A stretch of DNA of 64,000 bases, from NCBI GenBank assembly GCA_018396995.1, contig JAGTQB010000003.1, positions 32,455 to 96,454 of the forward strand, written 5' to 3'. Positions 41,568-50,757 of the stretch are shown in pieces. Position 1 is the first letter of the stretch, and every line of letters begins with the position of its first letter. A model generated the notes under the pieces. It worked only from the letters and a program-made list of their open reading frames with translations. It ran no database searches and was not told where the DNA came from. Source of the stretch: Candidatus Bathyarchaeota archaeon (lineage in GTDB: Archaea; Thermoproteota; Bathyarchaeia; Bathyarchaeales; DTEX01). A program made the translations under genes and the position numbers.

Positions 41568-42863
41568 TTGTCCAATCTAAAACTCATATATGTCATAATC
41601 GATGGCATGGGGGACCTGCCCATAAAGGAGCTCGAGGATAAGACTCCGCTCGAGTACGCTGAGACACCAAATATGGATTTCTTGGCCAGCAAGGGTAAGC
41701 TCGGACTAATGTATACTGTTGAACGTGGGGTTGCGCCTGAGAGTCATGTTGCCGCAATATCAATTCTGGGATATGATCCACACGAATACTATATTAGGAG
41801 AGGGCCAATAGAAGCCTACGGAGCTGGCTTAGAGATGGCTGATGGAGATCTGGCTCTAAGGTGCAACTTTGCAACCCTTGGTCCAAACGGTGTTATAATT
41901 GATAGGAGGGCTGGGAGAAACCTAACTACGGAGGAGGCTTTTGAGCTCGCTCGGACAATTAATGAGACCGTTAAACTTGAATCTCATCCGGCGGAGTTCG
42001 CTTTCAAGAGTACCGTTGGATATAGAGGAGTTCTAGTGATGAGAAGTAAGAGCATACCGCTTTCAGATAGAATCTCAGTCATGGATCCAGTGTATAGTAG
42101 CGTTTCTGGACTAGAGGTTGCAAAACCTAGTGCTAGCATGGTTTTAAGGGAGTGTGTTCCGCTTGAAGACAGTGAGTCGGCAAGGGTCTCGGCGGCTCTC
42201 ATAAACGAATTTATCTCCAAGAGCCACAGGGTTCTTGAGGAACACGAGGTTAATAAGAGACGTGAGGCTGAGGGTAAACTTAAGGCTAATGTAATAATCG
42301 TGAGGGGTGCAGGCAACACCTTACCGAAACTTTATAACATATGCGGGAAATACGGTGTGAGCTTTGCATGCTTAGCCGACATGCCCGTTGAGAGGGGGGT
42401 TGCCAAGCTAGCTGGGATGCACTTAATCGAGCTTCCACCTCCATCCAAAGACCTTACGGCGGATTGTTTCATAAGAGCTAAGAAAATACTGGAGAACTTA
42501 GAGAGCTTCGACTGCTTCTACATTCATCTCAAGGGGCCGGATGAGCCCGGACACGATGGAAACTGTCTCCTTAAGGCTAAGATTATAGAGATTATAGATG
42601 AACACTTCTTCGGCAGAATATTATCGAAAATAGACCTTAAGGATATAGTTATATGCGCGACCGCAGACCACTCAACGCCATGCAGCTTAAGAGCCCATAG
42701 CGATGACCCAGTTCCGGTGCTAATCTCAGGTGGGAGAATTAGGAGCGATGGAATGAAGAAGTTCTCAGAGAAGGACTGTAAGCGCGGAAGCCTGGGAATA
42801 ATAGAAAGGGGAACAATGCTAATGCCACTATTAATGGAAGCCCTCAAGAGAGGAGACGTCTAA
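41568..42863 (+). CDS. apgM: 2,3-bisphosphoglycerate-independent phosphoglycerate mutase, archaeal
   Basis: DGMGDLPIKELEDKTPLEYAETPNMDFLA; HLKGPDEPGHDG; ADHSTPC. Confidence 0.94.
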   Translation: MSNLKLIYVIIDGMGDLPIKELEDKTPLEYAETPNMDFLASKGKLGLMYTVERGVAPESHVAAISILGYDPHEYYIRRGPIEAYGAGLEMADGDLALRCNFATLGPNGVIIDRRAGRNLTTEEAFELARTINETVKLESHPAEFAFKSTVGYRGVLVMRSKSIPLSDRISVMDPVYSSVSGLEVAKPSASMVLRECVPLEDSESARVSAALINEFISKSHRVLEEHEVNKRREAEGKLKANVIIVRGAGNTLPKLYNICGKYGVSFACLADMPVERGVAKLAGMHLIELPPPSKDLTADCFIRAKKILENLESFDCFYIHLKGPDEPGHDGNCLLKAKIIEIIDEHFFGRILSKIDLKDIVICATADHSTPCSLRAHSDDPVPVLISGGRIRSDGMKKFSEKDCKRGSLGIIERGTMLMPLLMEALKRGDV

Positions 42864-42906
42864 CATACGCACAGTTTATTAGAAACCAACCTAATAATTT
42901 ATTTTT

Positions 42907-43239
42907 GGACGGCGGGTCTTAGGCGGGGGGCTAGGGGTCCCCTGAGAGGCAAACGGCCTCGACCGCAAACCCCCTATACGGCGGGCCGAAAGCCGGGGTG
43001 AGGCGCGTAAGGCCGCTGGCCCAGCCATCCTTAAGCAATGAATACCTGTCCCCTGGGGCTAGCGGTCGCGGAGCACCCTTCGTAGGAGGGGTGTAACCGC
43101 GTTTGCCGGGCGAACCTGGCCAGGCCCGGGAGGGAGCAACCTAAGCCCGGACGCTTAGTGCTCAGGGGGTGCGGGTATGAGTGGCGGGCTGGCTTGGGTC
43201 TGCGGATTCTGCGTGTCGAGCCTCGGTGACCCGCCGTCC
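42907..43239 (+). ncRNA. ffs: Signal recognition particle RNA
   Basis: Ends pair (GGACGGCGGGTC…GACCCGCCGTCC); helix 8-like GCCGGGCGAACCTGGCCAGGCCCGGGAGGGAGCAACC. Confidence 0.92.
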
Positions 43240-43264
43240 AAAAATTTTGTTCTGATTTTCTGGG

Positions 43265-44191
43265 TTAGAGGTCTTGTAGGAGCTTGCATGCTTGGCATAT
43301 ATCGCCGACAGTTATTTCCCCACATATTTTGCATCTTCTCAGATTCACTTCGGGTTTTTTCTCAATAATCTTCCCCCTTATTTTCTCAGCTGACCTGAAG
43401 ATCGTGTATTTTGTTCCGGGATGCTTTTCCTCAAGTCTGTTTAACATATTTCTTATATCGTTTCTTAGGGCCTCGCTTGCATATGGGCATGGGTTTTCCT
43501 GGAACCTTACCCCCTTAAGGTAAGCGTATAGGGCTACCTCCCTCTCTAAAACCTCGCAAAGGGGCTTTACTCTGGGAACCAATCCCTCTATCTCCTCGTT
43601 GAAGGCTGGCCCGCTCCTGAATATTCTCATCACATCCCCATGCATTATGTTAAGCATAAACGTCTGTACTTCATCATCTAGGTTATTGGCCATAGCGATC
43701 TTTGTAGCGCTAACCCTTCTGGCGAGGACGTTGAGTGCTTTCCTCCTCAGAACACCACAGTAAGAGCATGGTGTTAAGCCTCTTTTAGCATCCTTAATCC
43801 TCTTTACTATTTCGTCTAGCGTGTAGCCATATAGCTCCTTAAACGATATTATATGGTGCTCTACGCCTAAAGCCCTACAGTTCTCCGAAGCTATCTTAAC
43901 CGCCTCATCCCTATAACCCTCTATTCCCTCATCAACGGTTATGGCGCATAGGGAGGCTCTTGGGAAGTCTTTCTCAATCCTCACTAGTATATGCAATAGA
44001 CTTACGCTATCTTTTCCGCCAGATAAAGCGACAGCTACCCTATCATCAAAACTCAACATCTTATACTTCGCTATGGTTGCCCTAACCTTTCTCTCAATGG
44101 ATTCAATAAAACACTTCGTGCATAGTTTCTCACCTGAATACGCCCTAAAGTAAAAGGCTTCTCTAACGCCGCAGGATGTACACTTCGCCAT
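43265..44191 (-). CDS. TtuA/Ncs6-family tRNA thiolation PP-loop ATPase (second paralog)
   Basis: CTSCG…CTKC, VAVALSGGKDSVSLLH, TPCSYCGVLRRKALN. Confidence 0.88.
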   Translation of the reverse strand: MAKCTSCGVREAFYFRAYSGEKLCTKCFIESIERKVRATIAKYKMLSFDDRVAVALSGGKDSVSLLHILVRIEKDFPRASLCAITVDEGIEGYRDEAVKIASENCRALGVEHHIISFKELYGYTLDEIVKRIKDAKRGLTPCSYCGVLRRKALNVLARRVSATKIAMANNLDDEVQTFMLNIMHGDVMRIFRSGPAFNEEIEGLVPRVKPLCEVLEREVALYAYLKGVRFQENPCPYASEALRNDIRNMLNRLEEKHPGTKYTIFRSAEKIRGKIIEKKPEVNLRRCKICGEITVGDICQACKLLQDL

Positions 44192-44209
44192 AAGCCTTCT
44201 CCTTTTGTC

Positions 44210-45337
44210 TTAATATGTGCTTGACATGACTATATTTGCTAGGAGCAGGAAGAGCGACACTACGTTAAGAGTTTTTCTCAATGCTGGCCCTTTTCTCGGA
44301 GCTACCTCGATTAGACACTGGAGCATCTTGTCTCCATCGAGATATGGTATTGGAAGCATATTGAATGCGGCAACGCTAAGGAGCACTATGGAAAGCCAGT
44401 TTAAGGTAAGGTTTAGGTACGTATCAACTAGATAGCTGAGCCCAAGTTTACTGGGATAATATGGTGCTGACGAGATCAATCCGATAATCGCCCTATGCTC
44501 ATTATCAGGGCTTGGCGCAGCCTTAACAATAAAATCTCCCCTACTAGTCCTCACAATAATGTCTTCTCCCGGCTTAACGCTAGACATGAAGCTTACCAAG
44601 TCTTGTAGGCTGTGGATCTCATGGTCGTTTAGGGCGTATATTACATCCCATGGCCTAATACCAGCTTTCTGGAGCGGCCCACCCTCAAGCGTTTCAAGGA
44701 CTATTAGCCCCGAAGGGCTCTGTACAAATAATGCTGATAGAACAAGGAGAACTATTAGCCCAGCAAGCATGTTTGATGCAGATCCGGCTGAAAAGATCTT
44801 CATTTTAGATTTGGGTGGAGCCGCGTTTAGCTCTTTTTCATCCGTTTCAACGAAGCCGCCAAAGAAGATTCCTAGCAATAGCGCTCCAGCAGACCTTATA
44901 CTTATACCCTCATTTAAGGCGATTACTCCATGAGCAGCCTCATGAATAAAGACTGTCACAATGACGGCCACTATAAAGTAGGGTAGCCAGTAGAGCCTGA
45001 GAGTTAAGCCTGGTACAATTATCCTCACCGGAGAGAGTGTTTCTCGAAGAACCGCCGCCCTAATAATGTTCAATGAGAGGAAAGTCAATGTAAAAACCAT
45101 TAGCCCAGCGCCAATAAATACGCTTGCCCATGAGAAGATCTTCCAGATTCTCTTCCACCTGCTTGAAAGCCTATATAGGAGCCCCCTAAACCTCTTTGAC
45201 TCCCATTTAATTAAGAAGGGCTTAATATCTAATCCATACTTTTGTAGGGGCAGACTCTTACCAAGCATATACACCACTAGCCAGAATGCCAGAAATGTCA
45301 GCGTGAATATTAAAATCTCATTCAAAGCGTCCACCAT
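44210..45337 (-). CDS. Site-2 protease-like M50 metalloprotease with PDZ domain
   Basis: VFIHEAAHGVIAL (HExxH), PDZ segment GGPLQKAGIRPWDVI, IPYLDGDKML. Confidence 0.9.
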   Translation of the reverse strand: MVDALNEILIFTLTFLAFWLVVYMLGKSLPLQKYGLDIKPFLIKWESKRFRGLLYRLSSRWKRIWKIFSWASVFIGAGLMVFTLTFLSLNIIRAAVLRETLSPVRIIVPGLTLRLYWLPYFIVAVIVTVFIHEAAHGVIALNEGISIRSAGALLLGIFFGGFVETDEKELNAAPPKSKMKIFSAGSASNMLAGLIVLLVLSALFVQSPSGLIVLETLEGGPLQKAGIRPWDVIYALNDHEIHSLQDLVSFMSSVKPGEDIIVRTSRGDFIVKAAPSPDNEHRAIIGLISSAPYYPSKLGLSYLVDTYLNLTLNWLSIVLLSVAAFNMLPIPYLDGDKMLQCLIEVAPRKGPALRKTLNVVSLFLLLANIVMSSTY

Positions 45338-45418
45338 ATACCTAATTCTTCATAAATAGCTGATGGCGGTGGGATAAATATATTAGGGGCGGAGCTAACG
45401 CTATTTTTGGAGAGAAAG

Positions 45419-45574
45419 ATGGGAGAAGTAAAATGTAGTCATGGCGAGGTTATTCTTCTTGGTGAGCAAAAGGGTGAGAGGGGGGTTAATAGGTATTTTA
45501 AGTGCTTGAAATGCGGCAATGTCCTAATTCTATCCGAAGACAATGTCCTCTATGAAGTGCCTAAAAGCCAGTAA
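45419..45574 (+). CDS. 51-aa small putative zinc-binding protein
   Basis: MGEVKCSHGEVILLGEQKGERGVNRYFKCLKCGNVLILSEDNVLYEVPKSQ*; CxH…CxxC; below ORF-track length cutoff. Confidence 0.65.
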   Translation: MGEVKCSHGEVILLGEQKGERGVNRYFKCLKCGNVLILSEDNVLYEVPKSQ

Positions 45575-45859
45575 GTTTTAAGCATTTATCTAGAGATTAT
45601 GGGTTTAGACTTCCTAAGCACGTGAAAGATAAACGTAATATAAAAACGCTAGCGGGTTTTCGCGGCGTGAAGTTATCGTTATGAGTGTTTAGGGCAACTA
45701 AAGGAGACTTTAGTGGTTTTTAAAGGATATTTCGGCGTGGCGTAGTTATCAATGAGGAGCATGTCTCGTCCTCGTCCATAAGCGCTTCGTAACATGTATA
45801 AGCATGTTTAGGGTAAACCTATTTCTAGAATTGATTTTTAGGGTTAGTAGGGTTAGAGC

Positions 45860-46567
45860 TTGGCCAAGAAGCCTCTGCTCCGCGCTGAGAGGGTTGAGGT
45901 TATTTACAGCCAGATGCATTGGAAGCTGCTGGCGGATTTAAGGAGGAAGGCTATAGGTTTAATGGAAGCTCTAGAGAGGTTCAGCATACCATGTATTGTC
46001 CATGGGAGCATTGCCCGGGGGGATGTTTCGCCAAAGAGTGATATAGACGTATTCATACCAGAAATGTATTCATCCTTCACTATTGAGAACGCGCTGAGGT
46101 TCTCAGGCTTCCCAATCATTAGGCGAGTGCTCGTCCAGGCAACACCGTTCTACGCAGTTAAGGGTTATATCGAGGTTGATGAGAGGACATGCGTATCCTT
46201 CCCACTATCAAAGATGAGAACTGTTGAGAGGGAATTCTATAGGTTTGGTGGCGAGGCAACGCTGGAAATGCTTAGAAGGAATGTTAGGGTGCCGGGGGTT
46301 GATAAAAGGTTGATGCTAATTGAACCGACTGAGAGCGGCCACATTGAAAGTAGTATTCTGGGGCAGGAGGAGAGGGTAGCTAAGCTGCTCGGAATATCCG
46401 TCGAAACAGTTTTCAATAGAGTTCATACGCTTATACGCCGCGACTCGGTTGGGAGGACTGGGCTATTTATTGAAAGGAATCTCTCGCCGGACGAAACCTT
46501 CGAAATGGTTTTAAAGTGGTTAGCTGATAAGAACCCGGCGCTGAGAAGAAGATTAAGAGAGAGCTAA
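45860..46567 (+). CDS. Nucleotidyltransferase-domain protein
   Basis: CIVHGSIARGDVSPKSDIDVFIP. Confidence 0.85.
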   Translation: MAKKPLLRAERVEVIYSQMHWKLLADLRRKAIGLMEALERFSIPCIVHGSIARGDVSPKSDIDVFIPEMYSSFTIENALRFSGFPIIRRVLVQATPFYAVKGYIEVDERTCVSFPLSKMRTVEREFYRFGGEATLEMLRRNVRVPGVDKRLMLIEPTESGHIESSILGQEERVAKLLGISVETVFNRVHTLIRRDSVGRTGLFIERNLSPDETFEMVLKWLADKNPALRRRLRES

Positions 46568-46577
46568 AGCCTTTTTC

Positions 46578-47480
46578 TCATAGTAGCTCTCGCAGATAAA
46601 CCTTATAGGGGCCGAGTTTACCCCCGTAATTCCCAGCGGATATTCTGAGGACCCCTGAAACCTCTACAGCAGCTTTAATTCCCTCAGCCATCGCAGCCCT
46701 AACACTCTCTAGACTCAATCCATTTATCACCACTTCATATATTGTGTTCACACCCTCTGGAACCCGGGTATCCGCCACAACTCCCCGGAGCTTCGGGCAA
46801 TAGGGGTGATTTGTTGATGCCGGGATCTTATACTTCAATGAGCCAACCTTTGAGCCTGAGCGGCAGATACCTCCTGGGAATGGCATTACAACATCCCTAA
46901 CCCTCCTCTTTATTGCATCAACGGCAGTTTCTGCCGCCGCTAAACCGGACTTTAAGTCCTTGGCCATTATAAAGAAGTTCCCTCCCGCAATACCCTTCTT
47001 TACGCCAAAACTATTTTCAACTACAAACTCGCCCTCCATCACAGGTATCCGCCAAACCTTCCTACCATATAATTCATCAAGCTTCTGGAAGCCATCTCCA
47101 AAATACCTTAGGCTCCTCCCAACCTTAAGCCTCCTTGGGGCGCCCTCCAACGCATTAAACGCGGCTGTTGTTGGACACGTCATCACACACTGCCCTATCC
47201 TAGCAATCATCTGTCTCTTCAGATCCCCCCTAGTGCGATGATAGAAGTGGATCAGTGCACCGACCCTCCCATCCGGCGTCTCCTCAGGTGGAACGAGTCT
47301 CTCTATTCCAGCCTCGGCTGGAGAGCCTATTATTGAGGAAGCAAAGCCAGCTGCGCTCTCAGCAGCCCTCAGAACCCACTTCTCATTCTCAGCCGTTATT
47401 AAAACCCTACTAGCCCACATCTCAAACATTTCTGCAAACGTATCTTCAACCTCAACGCCACGATAACTAAAGAGGGACAA
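46578..47480 (-). CDS. ftr: Formylmethanofuran:tetrahydromethanopterin formyltransferase
   Basis: EDTFAEMFEMWASRVLITA, GQCVMTCPTTAAFNA, MPFPGGICRSGSKVGS. Confidence 0.95.
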   Translation of the reverse strand: MSLFSYRGVEVEDTFAEMFEMWASRVLITAENEKWVLRAAESAAGFASSIIGSPAEAGIERLVPPEETPDGRVGALIHFYHRTRGDLKRQMIARIGQCVMTCPTTAAFNALEGAPRRLKVGRSLRYFGDGFQKLDELYGRKVWRIPVMEGEFVVENSFGVKKGIAGGNFFIMAKDLKSGLAAAETAVDAIKRRVRDVVMPFPGGICRSGSKVGSLKYKIPASTNHPYCPKLRGVVADTRVPEGVNTIYEVVINGLSLESVRAAMAEGIKAAVEVSGVLRISAGNYGGKLGPYKVYLRELL

Positions 47481-47615
47481 TTATGTATCCTCCCCAAACC
47501 GCTTAATTACTAAACCTTTAGTATATGCTTTAATAAGATTTTCTGGAGGATTATTATTAAAATTCTTAAACTGCAGTGTTTTGGCCATTATGGGAAAAAC
47601 CTTTTATGCTTTTTA

Positions 47616-48194
47616 GTGTTACTTAATAGTGAAAAAGTATTACGGAGGATAAAATTAATGCCCTTTAGATCTGTGGATATAGCAGTGGTAGCCGTCTTCT
47701 CCGCCCTATGGGCCGCCTTAAATCTAACATTGGGGCCCCTCGGATTCTCTCTTCTCAGACTGCCGATTCTCTGTGACCTCTCCGTATACTTCCCTACACT
47801 ACTAGCCACATGGTTATCCAGCAAAATTGGTGTGCCTACAGTGGTGAACCTAATAGGCTCTCTAGTAGTATTCGTGATGAGACCTGGCTCAACGCATCTG
47901 CTGGGCTTCATAGCTTCAGCAATAGTCTTCGACGCCTTAATGGTGCTATGTAGGCATAACATTAGCTTTAAACCGCGGTGCCTCTCCGTAACCATCGCCG
48001 CAACAGCCATTTCTGCCTATCTTGCGGGCGTTTTAATTGGTGTGATATTTATGGGGAGGTCAGTTGATTGGGCGCTAACCTTTTGGGGTGGTTGGCATCT
48101 TATTGGCGGGATAATGGGTATGGTGGTCGCCCTTCTGATAATAGGGGTTCTTGAGAGGGCTGGACTGGGGAGGATGAGAATTGCTCAGCGGTAG
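47616..48194 (+). CDS. ECF transporter S-component-like membrane protein
   Basis: DIAVVAVFSALWAALNLTLGPLGF…; about 5-6 TM helices. Confidence 0.65.
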   Translation: MLLNSEKVLRRIKLMPFRSVDIAVVAVFSALWAALNLTLGPLGFSLLRLPILCDLSVYFPTLLATWLSSKIGVPTVVNLIGSLVVFVMRPGSTHLLGFIASAIVFDALMVLCRHNISFKPRCLSVTIAATAISAYLAGVLIGVIFMGRSVDWALTFWGGWHLIGGIMGMVVALLIIGVLERAGLGRMRIAQR

Positions 48195-48639
48195 AGAGGT
48201 TCTAGTATCAGATATTAAGAGGGCTGAGGAGCTTCACGGGCATCTAGGTCCCTTCCTAGTGATAGGTGTGAGAATGGGGGAGATTGCGGGGAGGTTCCTA
48301 AATGTTGAGGGGGGCAACTCTGGTATGCGGGTCATGGTGAGGGTTCCTCTTGTAACACCATTTTCATGCATCCTGGACGGTATTCAAGCGGTAACACGAT
48401 GCACAGTTGGGAATAGGAGACTTAAAATCAGAAACTCTGATGGCCCCATAATGGCGGTGTTTAAGTTAAAGGGTTGTGATAAGACCTTAAGAGTACTTGT
48501 GCGTCCTCAGCTTATAGAGGTGCTGAGGAAGCGACTTATGGATGGAGATCCGAATGAGGAGCTCGCCTGGGAAGTGGCGTCCATGCCTGAGGAAACACTA
48601 TTTGAGCTAAGCTTCTCGCTTAAACGTAAAAAAGAATAG
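48181..48639 (+). CDS. FmdE-family protein
   Basis: AEELHGHLGPFLVIGVRMGEIA. Confidence 0.85.
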   Translation: MLSGREVLVSDIKRAEELHGHLGPFLVIGVRMGEIAGRFLNVEGGNSGMRVMVRVPLVTPFSCILDGIQAVTRCTVGNRRLKIRNSDGPIMAVFKLKGCDKTLRVLVRPQLIEVLRKRLMDGDPNEELAWEVASMPEETLFELSFSLKRKKE

Positions 48640-48743
48640 AACTTTTTATTTTTTAATATCACTGTTTTAAGGTGGCACATAGAAAAGAATTTTTGCTAGA
48701 AAAAGAATTTATGTGCTAATTTATATCATAGGTGGTGGCTTAG

Positions 48744-49142
48744 ATGGTGAGTATGGAATTTATCTTGATTACTGGTAGGACTATTGAGCAGGGTAAGTTT
48801 AAGGAACATGCCAAGACCACTGAAAAATATAAAGGGAATGTGGCTATATGTGAGATGCATGCCGATGACATGTATAGACTCGGCGTAAAGGATGGGGATA
48901 ACGTTAAAGTCACAACAGAACTTGGTTCAGTTGTTGTTAAGGTTAGGAAATCTAAGAGGATAAGGACGCCTGGAATGGTTTTTATACCATTTGGCCCATG
49001 GGTTAACTCTATACTGCCATCTGAGACAGAGGGTTCTGGAATGCCTCATCTAAAGGGATTTAAGGTTAAAATAGAACCTACAAGCGAACCTGTTCCGGAC
49101 ATAAAGGATTTACTCTTAAAAACATATGGTGTTAAGAAATAA
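48744..49142 (+). CDS. fwdD: Formylmethanofuran dehydrogenase subunit D
   Basis: LITGRTIEQG, molybdopterin dinucleotide-binding beta-barrel pattern; followed by subunit B. Confidence 0.88.
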   Translation: MVSMEFILITGRTIEQGKFKEHAKTTEKYKGNVAICEMHADDMYRLGVKDGDNVKVTTELGSVVVKVRKSKRIRTPGMVFIPFGPWVNSILPSETEGSGMPHLKGFKVKIEPTSEPVPDIKDLLLKTYGVKK

Positions 49143-49158
49143 AAGATTTATGTAAGGG

Positions 49159-50616
49159 ATGATTATGCAGGTTCTCTCTGGAGTTTTATGCCCATTCTGC
49201 GGCTGCTGCTGTGATGATATTGAGGTAGTAATTAAAGATAACACTATTATTGATGTTAGGAATGCATGCGCCCTCGGCGCCTCAAAGTTTATGGGGTATT
49301 CAGTGCACAGGAACACTAAGCCCCTCATTAGGAAGAATGGCGAGCTAGTTGAGACAACACTTGATGAGGCGATAAGGCGCTGTGCCGAAATCCTTGCCGA
49401 GGCATCTTACCCGCTACTGTATGGCTGGAGCAACACCAGCTGTGAGGCGACGAAAGTAGGCTTAGAACTCGCAGAGGAGGTTGGCGGAGTAATAGACAAC
49501 ACCACCACAGTCTGCCACGGCCCAGCAATTTTAGCAATACAGGACGTCGGTATACCAAGTTGCACACTTGGCCAAATAAGGCATAGAGCCGATTTAGTGA
49601 TTTACTGGGGGTGTAACCCATGGTGCGCCCACCCGCGGCACCTTGAGCGCTATACATCTCTATCTGAGGGTAGGTTCCAGCGGGCTGCATGGAAACGTTA
49701 TTTATCACGTTTAATTCTTGAGTCAGCTAGAAAGAGGCGTTACAGGGCTGCTGGTAGGGTTATTAAGGGTGGAGCTGCGGCGCTACCAGCTGAAGAAGAA
49801 AAGAGGTGGATGCTTCCCCCACCGGAGGAGAGGAAGCTTGTCGTTGTGGATGTTCAGAGGACGAGGACAGCCGACTTAGCTGACATATTTATTAGGGTTG
49901 AGCCTGGAGGGGACTATGATGTCCTACAAGCTCTTAGAGCCCTAATAAGGGATGAGGAGCTAGATGTGGACAGCGTTGCTGGGGTTCCAGTTGAAAAGCT
50001 TGAGGAGCTCGCTGATATCATGGTTAACTGCAGGTTCGGCATACTCTTCTTTGGGCTCGGCTTAACGATGAGTGTTGGTAAATCCAGAAATGTTGAGGCT
50101 GCAATAAAATTGACTAGAGACCTAAACATGTATACGAAGTTCCTCATAATGCCGATGAGGGGCCACTTCAATGTGACTGGGGCAAACATAGTCTCCACAT
50201 GGCAGACGGGCTACCCCTACGCCGTCGACTTCTCTCATGGATACCCAAGATATAACCCAGGTGAGACATCAGCCATAGATATCCTCTCCAGAGGGGATGC
50301 TGATGCAGCGCTAGTCGTGGCCTCTGATCCAGTCTCAAGCTTCCCAAGGAGGGCTGTTGAACACCTCGTCAAGATACCGTTTGCAGTTATCGATCCATGC
50401 TTAACACCTACAGCTCTAATGGCGGACGTAGTTATTCCATCCGCCTTTGTTGGGATAGAAGCTGAGGGAACAGCATATAGAATGGACCACGTCCCACTCC
50501 CACTGAAGAAGGTCGTTGAGCCACCGGAGGGGATCCTTTCTGATGAGGAGATACTACGCAGAATACTTCGTGAGGTTAGGAGGATTAAAGGAAAATCCCA
50601 AGCCCGTAAAAATTAA
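49159..50616 (+). CDS. fwdB: Formylmethanofuran dehydrogenase subunit B
   Basis: CPFCGCCCDDIEV, TTVCHGPAIL, GCNPWCAHPRHLERY, FNVTGANIVSTWQTGYPYAVDFSHGYPRYNPGE. Confidence 0.93.
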   Translation: MIMQVLSGVLCPFCGCCCDDIEVVIKDNTIIDVRNACALGASKFMGYSVHRNTKPLIRKNGELVETTLDEAIRRCAEILAEASYPLLYGWSNTSCEATKVGLELAEEVGGVIDNTTTVCHGPAILAIQDVGIPSCTLGQIRHRADLVIYWGCNPWCAHPRHLERYTSLSEGRFQRAAWKRYLSRLILESARKRRYRAAGRVIKGGAAALPAEEEKRWMLPPPEERKLVVVDVQRTRTADLADIFIRVEPGGDYDVLQALRALIRDEELDVDSVAGVPVEKLEELADIMVNCRFGILFFGLGLTMSVGKSRNVEAAIKLTRDLNMYTKFLIMPMRGHFNVTGANIVSTWQTGYPYAVDFSHGYPRYNPGETSAIDILSRGDADAALVVASDPVSSFPRRAVEHLVKIPFAVIDPCLTPTALMADVVIPSAFVGIEAEGTAYRMDHVPLPLKKVVEPPEGILSDEEILRRILREVRRIKGKSQARKN

Positions 50617-50651
50617 GTTTTTATCCTTCTGCGTGCCTATTTACTTCTGTT

Positions 50652-50757
50652 GGGCGGGATGAGTTCCGCCCTAACCCCAGATGTGGCAGGCCTTTAGATG
50701 ACAAGGTAGCCGAAGGGGAAATCAACCAGCCTCCACAGAATGTGGGGGTGAGAGGCT
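50652..50757 (+). promoter_or_regulatory. Structured 5' leader (candidate riboswitch/translation-control element)
   Basis: Consecutive complementary segments: GGGCGG/CCGCCC, CCCC/GGGG, GGC/GCC, CCTT/AAGG, AGCCTC/GAGGCT enclosing CCACA-GAA-TGTGG; last helix overlaps the apparent start. Confidence 0.6.

Noticed and set aside
43177-43368. 63-aa plus-strand ORF
   Set aside because: Lies largely in SRP RNA and the antisense of the thiolation gene.
50652-50757. Fluoride (crcB) riboswitch
   Set aside because: Only the first hairpin resembles it; the conserved 3' TGATGRC…CTAC block is not in the expected place and the downstream gene is not a fluoride exporter.
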